DNA of 64,000 bases from NCBI GenBank assembly GCA_965216335.1, contig OZ244154.1:248001-312000 (forward strand), in the 5' to 3' direction. The notes beneath the pieces were generated by a model, which was not told the origin of the DNA, searched no databases, and was given only the letters and a program-made list of their open reading frames with translations. Within the stretch, counting starts at the first letter, position 1. Each line of letters opens with the position of its first letter. Shown piece by piece: positions 38,009 to 46,699 of this stretch. Position numbers and translations under genes: made by a program. The DNA comes from JAHEJE01 sp965216335. GTDB lineage: Bacteria > Pseudomonadota > Alphaproteobacteria > Rhizobiales > Aestuariivirgaceae.

Positions 38009-38215
38009 TTACGGGTTGTCCAGCGGCTGCCGCAAAACGATGCGGCCATTGATCGGGATAACTTCAAGCTGAAGAGTGAGGCCTTTGCGGTCTTTGTGAT
38101 GCCAGGATGCACCGACCTTGTTCCAGAAGGATTTTTCGCCTTTCTGAACGACGTGCCAGGCAATGAAGTCAGGGGCTTTGGTCTCGGAAGAAGTGTTTTT
38201 TGCGTTACGGGCCAT
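38009..38215 (-). CDS. Small hypothetical island protein (68 aa)
   Basis: Short protein starting MARNAKNTSSETKAPDFIAW and ending RIVLRQPLDNP, with three Trp residues and an overall basic charge; it ends in a beta-rich stretch (LTLQLEVIPINGRIVL). The ATG at 38215 is preceded by the strong ribosome site AAGGAG at good spacing, which is why the gene is called despite its size; the longer reading upstream is not supported. Function unknown. Confidence 0.65.
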   Translation of the reverse strand: MARNAKNTSSETKAPDFIAWHVVQKGEKSFWNKVGASWHHKDRKGLTLQLEVIPINGRIVLRQPLDNP

Positions 38216-38571
38216 GATATTTCTCCTTTGGATTGGGATGGCTTGCTTTGACGCCTTCCAAAGAAGACCGGACATCAGGGGCCGGATGTCATGCCCTACA
38301 CGGGTGAGCGGTAGTCACCGCGAACTGGCGCGGGCCGGGCATTGATCATCCGGCTCCGTCCGGTCAGGAAATAAGGCGTGAAAAAAAGCAAGCCGCTCCC
38401 AAAACCAAACGAACCTTTCAAGATATCCCCTCGCGCCCGATAGCAACACTGTCTCCCGAAACATCCAAACAACCACACGTGAATGCCAAACGGGAAAACA
38501 GGCGCTATCCCTACCGATAAAAACAAGGTGACGGTTTCGCCCACCCGCAGCGCGACTGATTAGACCGAATA
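38216..38571. other. Gap without a supported gene
   Basis: 356 bases between the small protein gene and fic. Reading frames here lack ribosome sites and conserved-looking sequence. The upstream part must contain the promoter of the 38009-38215 gene. Nothing else is seen. Confidence 0.5.
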
Positions 38572-39681
38572 TCAGCCGGCACTCTCGGCCAATGAATAGC
38601 TGGTGCTACGCCCGCCGCCGGGGTTCTTTTGAAGAACGCCCTGTTCGATCAGTTCGTTGATGTCCCGCAGCGCCGTATCAGGCGAGCATTTCTCGATCGT
38701 CGCCCATTTTGATGAGGTCAGCTTGCCTTCAAAGCCAGCCAGAAGGCGGCCCAACATGTCGCGCTGACGCGGGTTGAAGGGCGCCTGGGCGTGCTTTTCC
38801 CAGAATCGCGCTTTAAGGAACACATTGGCAAGGATGGCTTCCGCCCCGTCGAAGGCGCGATCGAGACAACTCAAGAACCAGTCCAGCCATTCGGTGATAT
38901 CAAGATCGCCCTTCTGCGTTGCTTCGAGCCTATCGTAGTAGTCACCCCGTTCATGCCGGATTTGCGTGGACATGCTGTAGAAGCGCTGCGCGCTTCCTTC
39001 CGAGCGCGCCAGCGCCATATCGGCGATCGCGCGCGCGATGCGGCCATTGCCATCTTCGAACGGGTGGATGGTGACAAACCACAGATGCGCGATTGCCGCT
39101 CTCAGTACCGGATCGATTTCCAGCTTCTGATCAAACCATTTCAGAAACGCTGCCATCTCCGCATCAACACGATCTGCATCCAGTGCCTGATAGTGAACAC
39201 GCTCGCGCCCGATCGGTCCGGAGACAACCTGCATCGGACCGGCCCGATCATCCCGCCAAGCACCCACAATGATCTTGCTCATTCCGCTGCGCCCAGTCGG
39301 AAACAGGGCGGCATGCCAACCAAAGAGGCGGTCTGCGGTTAAAGGTTTGTCATAGCCGCCCGTTGCATCAAGCATCATCTCGACGACGCCTTCGACATCG
39401 CGGTCCGCTGGTGTCAACGCTCCGATATCGATACCAAGCCGCCGCGCAATCGACGATCGCACCTGATCGATATCGAGGATTTCACCTTCGATTTCACTGG
39501 ATTTGACGACATCCTGCGTCAAGGTGCGAAGCATCGCTTCGTTGCGCAGGTCAAAACCAAGCCCTTCCATGCGCCCGAGCAATCGGCCCTGGCGATGGCG
39601 CACGGCAGCCAGCTTTGCTGCAATCGTGCCTTCATCCCAGCGGAAGGTAGGCCAGTCGTCTCTTTCATGGATATAGGACAT
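38572..39681 (-). CDS. Fic family protein with DUF4172 and C-terminal winged helix
   Basis: Fic proteins usually transfer AMP from ATP to target proteins. Order of parts: DUF4172-like N-terminus (residues 1-90) containing the self-inhibitory motif SSEIEGE (S61...E65 G66), Fic core with HPFEDGNGRIAR (206-217, catalytic His206), and a C-terminal winged-helix-like domain ending in GVLQKNPGGGRSTSYSL. Both active site and inhibitory helix are intact (class II layout). The start codon lies inside a long palindrome that may be an operator; self-regulation through the C-terminal domain is an inference. Confidence 0.9.
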   Translation of the reverse strand: MSYIHERDDWPTFRWDEGTIAAKLAAVRHRQGRLLGRMEGLGFDLRNEAMLRTLTQDVVKSSEIEGEILDIDQVRSSIARRLGIDIGALTPADRDVEGVVEMMLDATGGYDKPLTADRLFGWHAALFPTGRSGMSKIIVGAWRDDRAGPMQVVSGPIGRERVHYQALDADRVDAEMAAFLKWFDQKLEIDPVLRAAIAHLWFVTIHPFEDGNGRIARAIADMALARSEGSAQRFYSMSTQIRHERGDYYDRLEATQKGDLDITEWLDWFLSCLDRAFDGAEAILANVFLKARFWEKHAQAPFNPRQRDMLGRLLAGFEGKLTSSKWATIEKCSPDTALRDINELIEQGVLQKNPGGGRSTSYSLAESAG

Positions 39682-39787
39682 AATCTCCGCATCTCCTGCG
39701 GAGATTATGTTTGTTATTCACCGCAAATGCAACAATTATCTCCGCATGAGTTGCGGAGAATAGAACGTCTATTCTCCGCAAACTGCG
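39679..39787. promoter_or_regulatory. Three-operator promoter region of the fic gene
   Basis: Palindrome 1: CATAATCTCCGCA (39679-39691) / TGCGGAGATTATG (39697-39709), 13-bp perfect arms, 5-base centre, overlapping the fic ATG. Palindrome 2: TCTCCGCA (39739-39746) / TGCGGAGA (39752-39759), same 5-base centre. Half site 3: TTCTCCGCA (39772-39780) followed by TGCGATA. The shared TCTCCGCA motif shows that one dimeric regulator could bind all three. Confidence 0.65.
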
Positions 39788-39806
39788 ATAACAGGCTCAT
39801 TGTGAG

Positions 39807-40106
39807 GTGCAACTAAGCCGCATTCTGCCTCGCTTTTTCGCTGTTCTCGAGCGCCAGAAGCCAGTTCGCGGCTTCGGATGCCTTGGAGGCAGCGGTGAAG
39901 CGCTGCGTGGCCGGCCGCATAAGGCCGCTTGGCCCCGCATCAAGGAACTGGTGCGTGAACTCCATGCGAAAAATCCCGAGGCTCCTCATAAGGTGCTGGC
40001 ATTTGACGCGCGCGAGATCGCGGCAGGCGAATTTGGCGAGAAAGACCTACCGTCGCTCGAAACTATCCAGCGGCAGATGAAACGCATATTGGATGCTGAT
40101 AGCTAG
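39807..40106 (+). pseudogene. Truncated copy of the 37094-37903 gene 3' end
   Basis: From about 39892 the sequence encodes RGRPHKAAWPRIKELVRELH...ETIQRQMKRIL, nearly identical to the last 66 residues of the protein at 37094-37903. The first about 28 residues of the open frame are unrelated. It therefore reads as a 3' fragment copied or left behind by recombination rather than an intact gene, though expression as a short protein cannot be ruled out. Confidence 0.7.
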
Positions 40107-40243
40107 CCATCGGGAAGTTGAGCGCCGGTGACGTTTCAAATCAGATTTCCGGTTTGAATCAGATTGACAACAACCTTTTGATTAGCTTCAGCGGTTCCGA
40201 TCTTCCTTGTGGCATCACGCTTTGAGGAATAAGAGAACAACAG

Positions 40244-41464
40244 ATGGCAAGGTACGGAAGATTATATCAAGCTATACATGACGCGGTGTGCGAAGGTCGG
40301 CTTTCTGAGCCCTTCAACTCTGAAGCTGTTAAAAATTCATGCCCGGGATTTGCAAGAAACACCTTCAGCACCTTTCTAGCCAAGCATGCTCAAGACAATC
40401 CAAACAATGCAACCGAATTGTTCCAACGCATTGATAGAGGATTGTATAGGCGCCTTCCGTTTAACGTAAAACGTGATTCCTACATCGAACTCTTGAAGCC
40501 CCTTTTCCTCCCAGACGATCCGGTGAGCAATGATATCATTCGGTACTTCGCCTCGTTGTTAAGGGTTCTCGGCATGGAGGACAGAGGGTGGGACCCATAT
40601 GCCGAATCACGGGCCATTCTCAACGATATCAACGGATTCTTTAAAATTGATCTTCCCGAAAAACGCTTTTCTGAGCCGGATCGAACCATATGGCGGCTGG
40701 GTCTCTTGCTCTATTGTCACATCGTTGAGATGGATGCACCATACGAAGTGATCACCAATTTGCTTCGGTTCAGGCTTGGCAAGGGTTACAGTCCAAATCC
40801 GTTCTTTGATTTCCTCTCAAAACGCCAACAGAAATCATTCCGGAAATCGGGCATCTCGACAAACGAGAAGATCAAAATCATAAAGCGCCTGTCCAAGGAA
40901 GCGGGTCTAGAAATTGGCGCCCTCTTTGATGATTTTTACAACAATCGGTTACGAAACGCGTTCAGTCATTCTGATTACATCTTAACTGACGAAGACTTCC
41001 GATGCCGAGGCGGGATCAGTGGAACGCGCGGTTTCAAAATTCCCTATGAAAAACTGGATGAGATGCTGGTTTCTGCTAAAGCTTTCATCGCCGCATTTTT
41101 CTCTGTCGAACTCTTGGCGCGGCAGGTGTGGGGGTGCAGAAAGAGTCAAGCAATTCCATATGACCCGCATTATAAAGGCCTCATGGAAGTGTTGGTCGAT
41201 GATCGAGATATCATGAGTGGCTTTAGAGTGCATTGGCCCAATAACTCGCAATCGACTTACCGACGGACCGAAAATGGTGTCGAGATGACCAACTGCTCCC
41301 TCGACCTGCCGAACGCAACGATAAGCCTCTTCGTTGATCGTTATGCGCGGAACCCAGGCGAATTCAGTCCACTTGTCGAGCACGATGCCATGCCGGTTTA
41401 CACAATGCTTGAAGGCCGTGACAAACGCCCAACTTGGCCGACCTCAACGGTGAACGGTGCTTGA
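40244..41464 (+). CDS. Hypothetical protein with HEPN-like motif
   Basis: 406-aa protein, visibly less GC-rich than the host genes. Residues 237-242 read RNAFSH, matching the R-x4-H ribonuclease motif of HEPN domains, set in a helical region (FYNNRLRNAFSHSDYILTDEDF). The N-terminal 80 residues hold a possible DNA-binding fold (TFSTFLAKHA...RGLYRRL). It is first of three tightly packed genes (2-base gap to the next). HEPN proteins often act as toxins or abortive-infection effectors; that role here is inference. Confidence 0.65.
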   Translation: MARYGRLYQAIHDAVCEGRLSEPFNSEAVKNSCPGFARNTFSTFLAKHAQDNPNNATELFQRIDRGLYRRLPFNVKRDSYIELLKPLFLPDDPVSNDIIRYFASLLRVLGMEDRGWDPYAESRAILNDINGFFKIDLPEKRFSEPDRTIWRLGLLLYCHIVEMDAPYEVITNLLRFRLGKGYSPNPFFDFLSKRQQKSFRKSGISTNEKIKIIKRLSKEAGLEIGALFDDFYNNRLRNAFSHSDYILTDEDFRCRGGISGTRGFKIPYEKLDEMLVSAKAFIAAFFSVELLARQVWGCRKSQAIPYDPHYKGLMEVLVDDRDIMSGFRVHWPNNSQSTYRRTENGVEMTNCSLDLPNATISLFVDRYARNPGEFSPLVEHDAMPVYTMLEGRDKRPTWPTSTVNGA

Positions 41465-41466
41465 AA

Positions 41467-42096
41467 ATGAACAAGTGGCTCAAGAAATATATGAAAATAG
41501 AGTATCTTGAGAAAACACTTATGAACAAGGAATTATACCTTGGCGACCCGGAGGAATGGCCAGACAAAAACGACAGTGCCGTTATTGAGATATACAGAGC
41601 AAAAAGAAAAATAAAACACATTCGCGCAACTTGTCTGACAATGGCGCGGGATCGATATCATTTTTGGGCGCTGTTTGGTGAGAAGGAATCTGGAGTTTGT
41701 TTATGGTTCAATAAAGAGAAATTAATCAACGATATTACAAATGATGTTAATTTGCGAGCTAAAGAAATTTCATACTACACACCTGAACAACTGAGAAGAA
41801 AGTGCAATTTTTCGAACTTACCGTTTGCAAAGAGAAAGCAGTACAAGGATGAAAAAGAATACAGAATTTTAAAAGAATTATGTCCTGACAGTACAAATGC
41901 TTCTAATGGCGTAGAATTTAAGCCGGAAAGCCTCGAACGAGTTTACTTCAATAGCTGGCTGGGCGCGAGTGAATTCGCTAGAGAGAAATCCAAGGCAAAA
42001 ATTATCAACCCTAGTTTGTACAAACATGTCAAATTCCTTCAGAATAGGGCACACAAATTTGAAAAGTGGATCGAAGCGGCTGACATGGTTGGTTAA
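41467..42096 (+). CDS. DUF2971 family protein
   Basis: 209-aa protein, clearly the most AT-rich gene in the window, indicating recent transfer. The pattern YHFWALFGEKESGVCLWFNKEKL followed later by YKDEKEYRIL is the DUF2971 hallmark. DUF2971 genes are frequent in mobile islands and defence regions, function not established. ATG at 41467, two bases after the previous stop; an upstream in-frame start would overlap that gene. Confidence 0.7.
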   Translation: MNKWLKKYMKIEYLEKTLMNKELYLGDPEEWPDKNDSAVIEIYRAKRKIKHIRATCLTMARDRYHFWALFGEKESGVCLWFNKEKLINDITNDVNLRAKEISYYTPEQLRRKCNFSNLPFAKRKQYKDEKEYRILKELCPDSTNASNGVEFKPESLERVYFNSWLGASEFAREKSKAKIINPSLYKHVKFLQNRAHKFEKWIEAADMVG

Positions 42097-42099
42097 TTG

Positions 42100-42558
42100 A
42101 TGCCCAACCTTCATCAAATCGGCGGCGTTCTGGAACGGGCTAGATCTGCCGCCATCGATTACTACCGGCTCACAGGAAAGCCTCTTGGGATAACCGGTGA
42201 AATCGGCGAGTACCTTGCGGCCAAACATCTTGGTTTGACTCTCGCCGATGCTCGAACCCCAGGCTACGATGCCATCAATCCGCAAGGACAACGTATCCAG
42301 GTGAAGGCCCGCGCGATCCCCAGCGGTAAGCGCCTCTCCGGACAACGGCTTGGCTCGATCCGCTTGGATCACGATTCGGATGTGGTCCATCTGGTCCTGA
42401 TGGACGAATTATTCGAATTGAAGGCGATTTATGAGGCTGATCGATCCTCCATCGAAGCGGCTCTTACCAAGCCGGGCAGCAAGGCAAGGAACGAACGCGG
42501 CGCCCTCGCAATCACGAAATTTATCAACATCGGTTGCCAAGTCTGGCCAGTGCCGTGA
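42100..42558 (+). CDS. DUF6998-like protein with nuclease-like motif
   Basis: 152-aa protein with GEIGEYLAAKHLGLTLADARTPGYDA then QRIQVKAR. The spacing E...GYDA...QVK resembles a PD-(D/E)xK nuclease core with a Q-x-K variant, as in DUF6998 proteins. ATG at 42100 follows the DUF2971 stop by three bases (a TTG at 42097 is also possible), so the trio 40244-42558 is one operon. Endonuclease activity is a prediction. Confidence 0.6.
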   Translation: MPNLHQIGGVLERARSAAIDYYRLTGKPLGITGEIGEYLAAKHLGLTLADARTPGYDAINPQGQRIQVKARAIPSGKRLSGQRLGSIRLDHDSDVVHLVLMDELFELKAIYEADRSSIEAALTKPGSKARNERGALAITKFINIGCQVWPVP

Positions 42559-42567
42559 CGTACGTGA

Positions 42568-42668
42568 CAATGTGCTGGCATTTGATCGCGTAAAATAGCG
42601 CCAACAAATTTGACGAAAAGAATCGTCGCCGCCCGAAACCATCGACTGAATGTCGAAAAACTCCTTGG
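42568..42668 (+). pseudogene. Decayed third copy of the repeated gene 3' end
   Basis: The DNA gtgctggcatttga...aaatttgacgaaaag...ctcgaaac-like run aligns with 39994-40090 but carries frame-breaking changes, including an in-frame stop. It lies right after the AT-rich trio and marks the right edge of that cassette. The remaining gap to 42798 shows nothing else. Confidence 0.55.
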
Positions 42669-42798
42669 ATACAGACAATTGGGTCAAGTGAGACGGGCTT
42701 GTCTGGTCATTGTCCGCATTTGACGAAATCATTTCCCTATTACGCCGTTCTGCGAACTGCTTGGTTCCTCTCCGCAATAACAGCTGCGGAGACAGCCC

Positions 42799-43068
42799 AT
42801 GTCGTTCCCAAATCTCGATCTGCCTGATTTCGGCGAGATACTAAAACACAATCCCGGCTGGCTCGACGAGGCCGTAACGACGGCGGAAGCGAGTCGGATC
42901 GTCGGCTTTCCGGCCTGCACGCTGCACACCTGGCGCTCGCGCGGGGACGGGCCGCCGTTCCTGAAGCTCGGCAATCGATCGGTACGTTATCAGCGCCGCG
43001 CCTTGTTCGAATGGCTGGCAGCACGCCAGAGACGCAACACGGCCGATGATGGAAACGGCCATGGCTGA
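42799..43068 (+). CDS. Helix-turn-helix protein (AlpA/MerR-like)
   Basis: 89-aa DNA-binding protein with TTAEASRIVGFPACTLHTWRSRGDGPPFLKLGNRSVRYQRRALFEWL, the layout of small excisionase-like or AlpA-like HTH proteins. It overlaps the next gene, heading the mobilisation module. It may act as excisionase or as a regulator of the module. Confidence 0.7.
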   Translation: MSFPNLDLPDFGEILKHNPGWLDEAVTTAEASRIVGFPACTLHTWRSRGDGPPFLKLGNRSVRYQRRALFEWLAARQRRNTADDGNGHG

Positions 43069-43381
43069 AAAGACAAAGCCCGTTTCCATCCGTCTCAAAC
43101 AATCTGAGATCGAGCAGCTTCAGGCCCGTGCCTACACGCTGTCGGCAAGTGTCACTGGCATCGCCCGCGACCTGATCCGCACCGGGCTTGCCGGCGGCGA
43201 CAACAAGGCGCTGGCCGATCGGCTGATGCAGATCGAGCGGCGTCTCGTTGCCTTGGAGCACCAGGGACGGGATTCGAACACCAAGCTCCAATCGACGGAA
43301 CAAGCCGCACGCGACCTGCTCGCCATGTTCGACGCGCTTTTGAAAGTCCTCACCGGCGACGGCGACGAGAGGGCAGCATGA
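43061..43381 (+). CDS. Ribbon-helix-helix mobilisation accessory protein
   Basis: 106-aa protein with KPVSIRLKQSEIEQLQARAYTLSASVTGIARDLI, a ribbon-helix-helix domain, followed by a helical, possibly coiled-coil C-terminus. Position directly before the coupling protein and relaxase fits a relaxosome accessory protein that binds oriT. ATG codons at 43046, 43049 and 43061 are possible; 43061 gives MAEKTKPVSIRL. It overlaps the coupling protein start by four bases. Confidence 0.65.
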   Translation: MAEKTKPVSIRLKQSEIEQLQARAYTLSASVTGIARDLIRTGLAGGDNKALADRLMQIERRLVALEHQGRDSNTKLQSTEQAARDLLAMFDALLKVLTGDGDERAA

Positions 43382-45177
43382 TGAGACGTTTGAAGATCAT
43401 AACCTTCGTCCTGGCGGTAGTGGGATTCGTAGCGATGGCGGGCGCCTATCTTCTTGGATTCGAGCGTTGGCCGCCCCGCTTTGTTTCTGAAGATGGCGGT
43501 ACAGGTCTGCTCCACCCACATGATGCGCAAGCATGCTTCAAGGCGCGAGCACTCGCTCTCTTCGGCGACCGCGATGCTATTGCCCATTGGGACGTTTGTC
43601 GGCACCACTTGTCAGCGCGCAACGCGCTGAATGCTTTTGATCTCCGCTGCGCTGCAGTATTCGGCAGCGGCTTCGTTGGACTGCTGGCGCTCTTCGGCTT
43701 CGCTTTCTGCGTCCGGACCGAACACCCGGCCCAACACGTGGTACGCGGTACCCGATTGCTCACCGGCGCTGCCGGTCTCAGGGCCTTCGCGCGAGCCTGC
43801 AAGCGTGAATGCAAAGTCCATGGTCGCGGTGTCGAATTTCTGCCGCTGCATGCCATCGGGCGCGACCGCGAGACACGGCATTTTCTGATCCTGGGCAGCG
43901 TCGGTGCCGGCAAGACGCAAACCATGCTGCACCTGATCATTCAAGCGATCTCGCGCGATGACGGAGTTCTCGTGCTCGATACCAAGGGCGACATGATGGC
44001 CGGCCTTCCCGGCCTGCCGGGGCCGTTTCTGGTCGCGCCGCATGACAGACGATCACTGGTCTGGGACGTGGCAGCCGACTGCCGGGTCAAGCAAGATGCA
44101 CGTGAGCTTGCGGCGCGGTTTATTCCGCCCAGTTCCGATCCCATGTGGTCACAGGCCGCGCAGGAAATTTTCGTCGCTTGCCTGGTCCATCTTCAATCGA
44201 CCAAAGGCACAAGCTGGGGCTGGGCCGATCTTGCGGCGGAGGTCACTTCGGATGTTGACCGGCTAACCGAGCATGCCAAGGCACACAATCCAAATGCGTT
44301 ACGATTGCTGAACCAGCCCGACAGCAAGACGACACACAGTATCCTGACGACCTTCCAAACCCATATGAACATCGTTTCGGTCCTCGCCGATGCGTGGCCC
44401 GACACCACGGCTGGGCGTTTCTCGATCCGCGAATGGTTACACAATCCAGTTCCGCGCCGGCCGCTCATCCTGCAACAAGACCCCAGTTATCCTGAGCTCT
44501 CGCGCATCTGGACCGGCAGCATGCTCGGTTTGCTTGCCTCGGCCGTTGGCAGCCCGTCGCTTAGCGAAAGTCGGGAACGCCGGGTCTGGTTGTTTCTTGA
44601 CGAATTTCCGCAGTTGCCGCCGATCAAACAGTTCCCGACCTTTCTGGAGCTCGGCCGTTCCAAGGGCATTTCTGTCGTCATCGGCGCACAAGACATCGCC
44701 CAAATTCGCGCCGCCTATGGACCCGAACAGGCCAAATCTTGGTTCGGCATGATCGGCACCAAGGTGATCACACGCATTAATACGAGCGAGGCAGCCGAAG
44801 ACATCAGCCGGATGATCGGAACGCAAGAGATTGAACGGAGCTTGAAGAGCACGACGCGCGCCGACGGACGTCTCAGTGTCACTCGAAGCATCACCCGTGA
44901 AACCCGGCGCGTCATCACGGCGTCTGAAATCGCATCGCGCCTTGGCCCGAAAAAGGCCGGCGTGCGTGTGCTCTTCATTGGCATCGAGGACGCCGTCTAT
45001 GAGTTGGAGCTGCCCTATATCAGCCTGCCCGAATTCCGGGAATCGATCATCCCGGCCGATTGGACCCTGACGTCGCCTCCACCGTCCGACGGAAGACCTA
45101 ATGGCAAAACACCGCTGTCGCCGCCGAACCGGCTGAGCAAAGCGCTCGCAGAGCAAATCCGCCAGACGCGACACTGA
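43378..45177 (+). CDS. Type IV coupling protein (TraD/TrwB-like)
   Basis: 599-aa membrane ATPase that would deliver the relaxase-DNA complex to a conjugation pore. Two N-terminal membrane helices (about 6-27 and 93-112), Walker A GSVGAGKTQ (173-181), Walker B LDEFPQLPP. The C-terminal tail is Pro-rich. It is flanked by the RHH gene (overlap) and the relaxase (2-base gap). No type IV secretion pore genes occur in the island, so transfer would need another element's pore. Confidence 0.88.
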   Translation: MMRRLKIITFVLAVVGFVAMAGAYLLGFERWPPRFVSEDGGTGLLHPHDAQACFKARALALFGDRDAIAHWDVCRHHLSARNALNAFDLRCAAVFGSGFVGLLALFGFAFCVRTEHPAQHVVRGTRLLTGAAGLRAFARACKRECKVHGRGVEFLPLHAIGRDRETRHFLILGSVGAGKTQTMLHLIIQAISRDDGVLVLDTKGDMMAGLPGLPGPFLVAPHDRRSLVWDVAADCRVKQDARELAARFIPPSSDPMWSQAAQEIFVACLVHLQSTKGTSWGWADLAAEVTSDVDRLTEHAKAHNPNALRLLNQPDSKTTHSILTTFQTHMNIVSVLADAWPDTTAGRFSIREWLHNPVPRRPLILQQDPSYPELSRIWTGSMLGLLASAVGSPSLSESRERRVWLFLDEFPQLPPIKQFPTFLELGRSKGISVVIGAQDIAQIRAAYGPEQAKSWFGMIGTKVITRINTSEAAEDISRMIGTQEIERSLKSTTRADGRLSVTRSITRETRRVITASEIASRLGPKKAGVRVLFIGIEDAVYELELPYISLPEFRESIIPADWTLTSPPPSDGRPNGKTPLSPPNRLSKALAEQIRQTRH

Positions 45178-45179
45178 CC

Positions 45180-46262
45180 ATGGTGGCATCGATCTCCGCG
45201 CGAGGCGGTGCTCAAGCAGCACTCGCCTATTATGGTCATCTGCGCCAGGACGATTACTACACTAGTGAAGGCGAGCCTCCAGGCCGCTGGGCTGGCGAAG
45301 GGGCAGATCGGCTGAGCCTCAAGGGACCGGTGACACAGTCGGAGTTCGAAGCTGCCCTCAAAGGAATAGACCCAAAGACGGGCGAGCAGCTCGCAAGCCA
45401 GGGCGGCCGGTCGCGCACTCACTCGGCCGGCTGGGATATGACCTTCAGCGCCCCGAAGTCCGTTTCCGTGCTTTGGGCCTTGTCGAATGAGCAAGACCGG
45501 ACAGCCATCGAGCAAGCACACCGATCGGCCGTCCTTTCCGCCACTACACATCTGGAGCGCACTGCCGCCTGGGCGAGGCGGGGCAAGGGCGGCATTATCC
45601 GCGAACAAACTGCCGGCCTGTTGATGGCGCAATTCGATCATCACACCAGCCGTGACCTCGACCCGCAACTCCACACCCATAGCTTTGTCTTCAACCTCGC
45701 ACCGCGCCAGGACGGCACTTGGGGCGCAATTGTCAGCCGTGATTTGTACAAGGCTCAAAAGGATGCCGGCACGGCCTACCGCCGCGAACTCGCCGGTGAG
45801 CTGGAGCGCCTCGGCCATCGCCTTGATCGTCACGAACAAGGGTTTCGGGTTGCTGCCATCCCGCGCCACATCGAACGTGCGTTCTCCAAACGTCGCCAAG
45901 CAATCGAGGCAGCTGCGCAAACTCATGGCTATCGCACAGCCAAAGGCATGGAACTCGCCGCGCTTCGCACCCGCCACGCCAAGCAAAACGTCAAGCTCGA
46001 TACCCTGTTCAAGACCTGGCAGGCTGAAGCCAAAACGTTGGGATTCGAGTTGCGCCCGGATCAGCGACAGGCCAAGCGAACGCAAACCAACGCGCCGGGT
46101 CAGCTCGTATCGTCATCGTCGACCAATACCTCTGTCCGACAAACTGCTACCCAAGTCGGTCAGCGACTCGGCCAGGCCCTCCAAGCGCTCAAACAACCTT
46201 CCGGCATGCCTAGCCTCAAACCCAAGCTGTACAAGCAAGATCGCGACCGGGAACGGGAATGA
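45180..46262 (+). CDS. MobF-type relaxase, relaxase domain only
   Basis: 360-aa TrwC-like relaxase that would nick oriT. Catalytic tyrosines lie in ALAYYGHLRQDDYYTSEGE (residues 17-18 and 26-27) and the metal triad is H154, H165, H167 (DPQLHTHSFVFN). The RecD-like helicase part present in typical MobF proteins (900 aa or more) is missing: after about residue 300 only a polar Gln/Ser/Thr-rich tail remains. It may be natural minimal relaxase or a truncated gene. Confidence 0.85.
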   Translation: MVASISARGGAQAALAYYGHLRQDDYYTSEGEPPGRWAGEGADRLSLKGPVTQSEFEAALKGIDPKTGEQLASQGGRSRTHSAGWDMTFSAPKSVSVLWALSNEQDRTAIEQAHRSAVLSATTHLERTAAWARRGKGGIIREQTAGLLMAQFDHHTSRDLDPQLHTHSFVFNLAPRQDGTWGAIVSRDLYKAQKDAGTAYRRELAGELERLGHRLDRHEQGFRVAAIPRHIERAFSKRRQAIEAAAQTHGYRTAKGMELAALRTRHAKQNVKLDTLFKTWQAEAKTLGFELRPDQRQAKRTQTNAPGQLVSSSSTNTSVRQTATQVGQRLGQALQALKQPSGMPSLKPKLYKQDRDRERE

Positions 46263-46699
46263 CTTCCTTCTCCCGCGAGTATGAATCTTCTCTGCCCTTG
46301 ATCCGATCCTTGTCAGACTTCCGTTTGACGGTCGTTGTCTAGGCCGGCGAGGCCGCCCGCTTCGCGGGTCGAGAGCCTTACTACGCCCGGCAAACGGCAA
46401 GGAACTCACCATCGGATCGACAGCAGAAACCACTCTTGTCGCCGATTACAGAACGGTTTGAAGCAAGCCCTTGAATGAGCATCCTATTTCGAAACGACAA
46501 TTGGCGGCTGTCAGCGTTAATCAGACCAAGCGTAAACAACATACATGCCGCGAAACCACGCAAAAGCAATGAGATAGAGAAATTCGGCTCGTCGAATGTT
46601 AGCACCACGGGTGCATGGGGTGTGAAACCAAATTTTTGAATTACTTATTTGTAAGGTGTAGAAGACTCGACTTGATTCGAAACCCCGTAAAAACAGGCC
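46263..46699. other. Gap after the relaxase gene; possible oriT
   Basis: 437 bases without a supported gene. A hairpin CCCGC (46356-46360) / GCGGG (46364-46368) lies in a GC-rich spot, and the rest becomes AT-rich towards 46690. Relaxase genes often adjoin oriT, so this or the gap before 42799 could hold it; no known oriT core was recognised. Confidence 0.3.
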
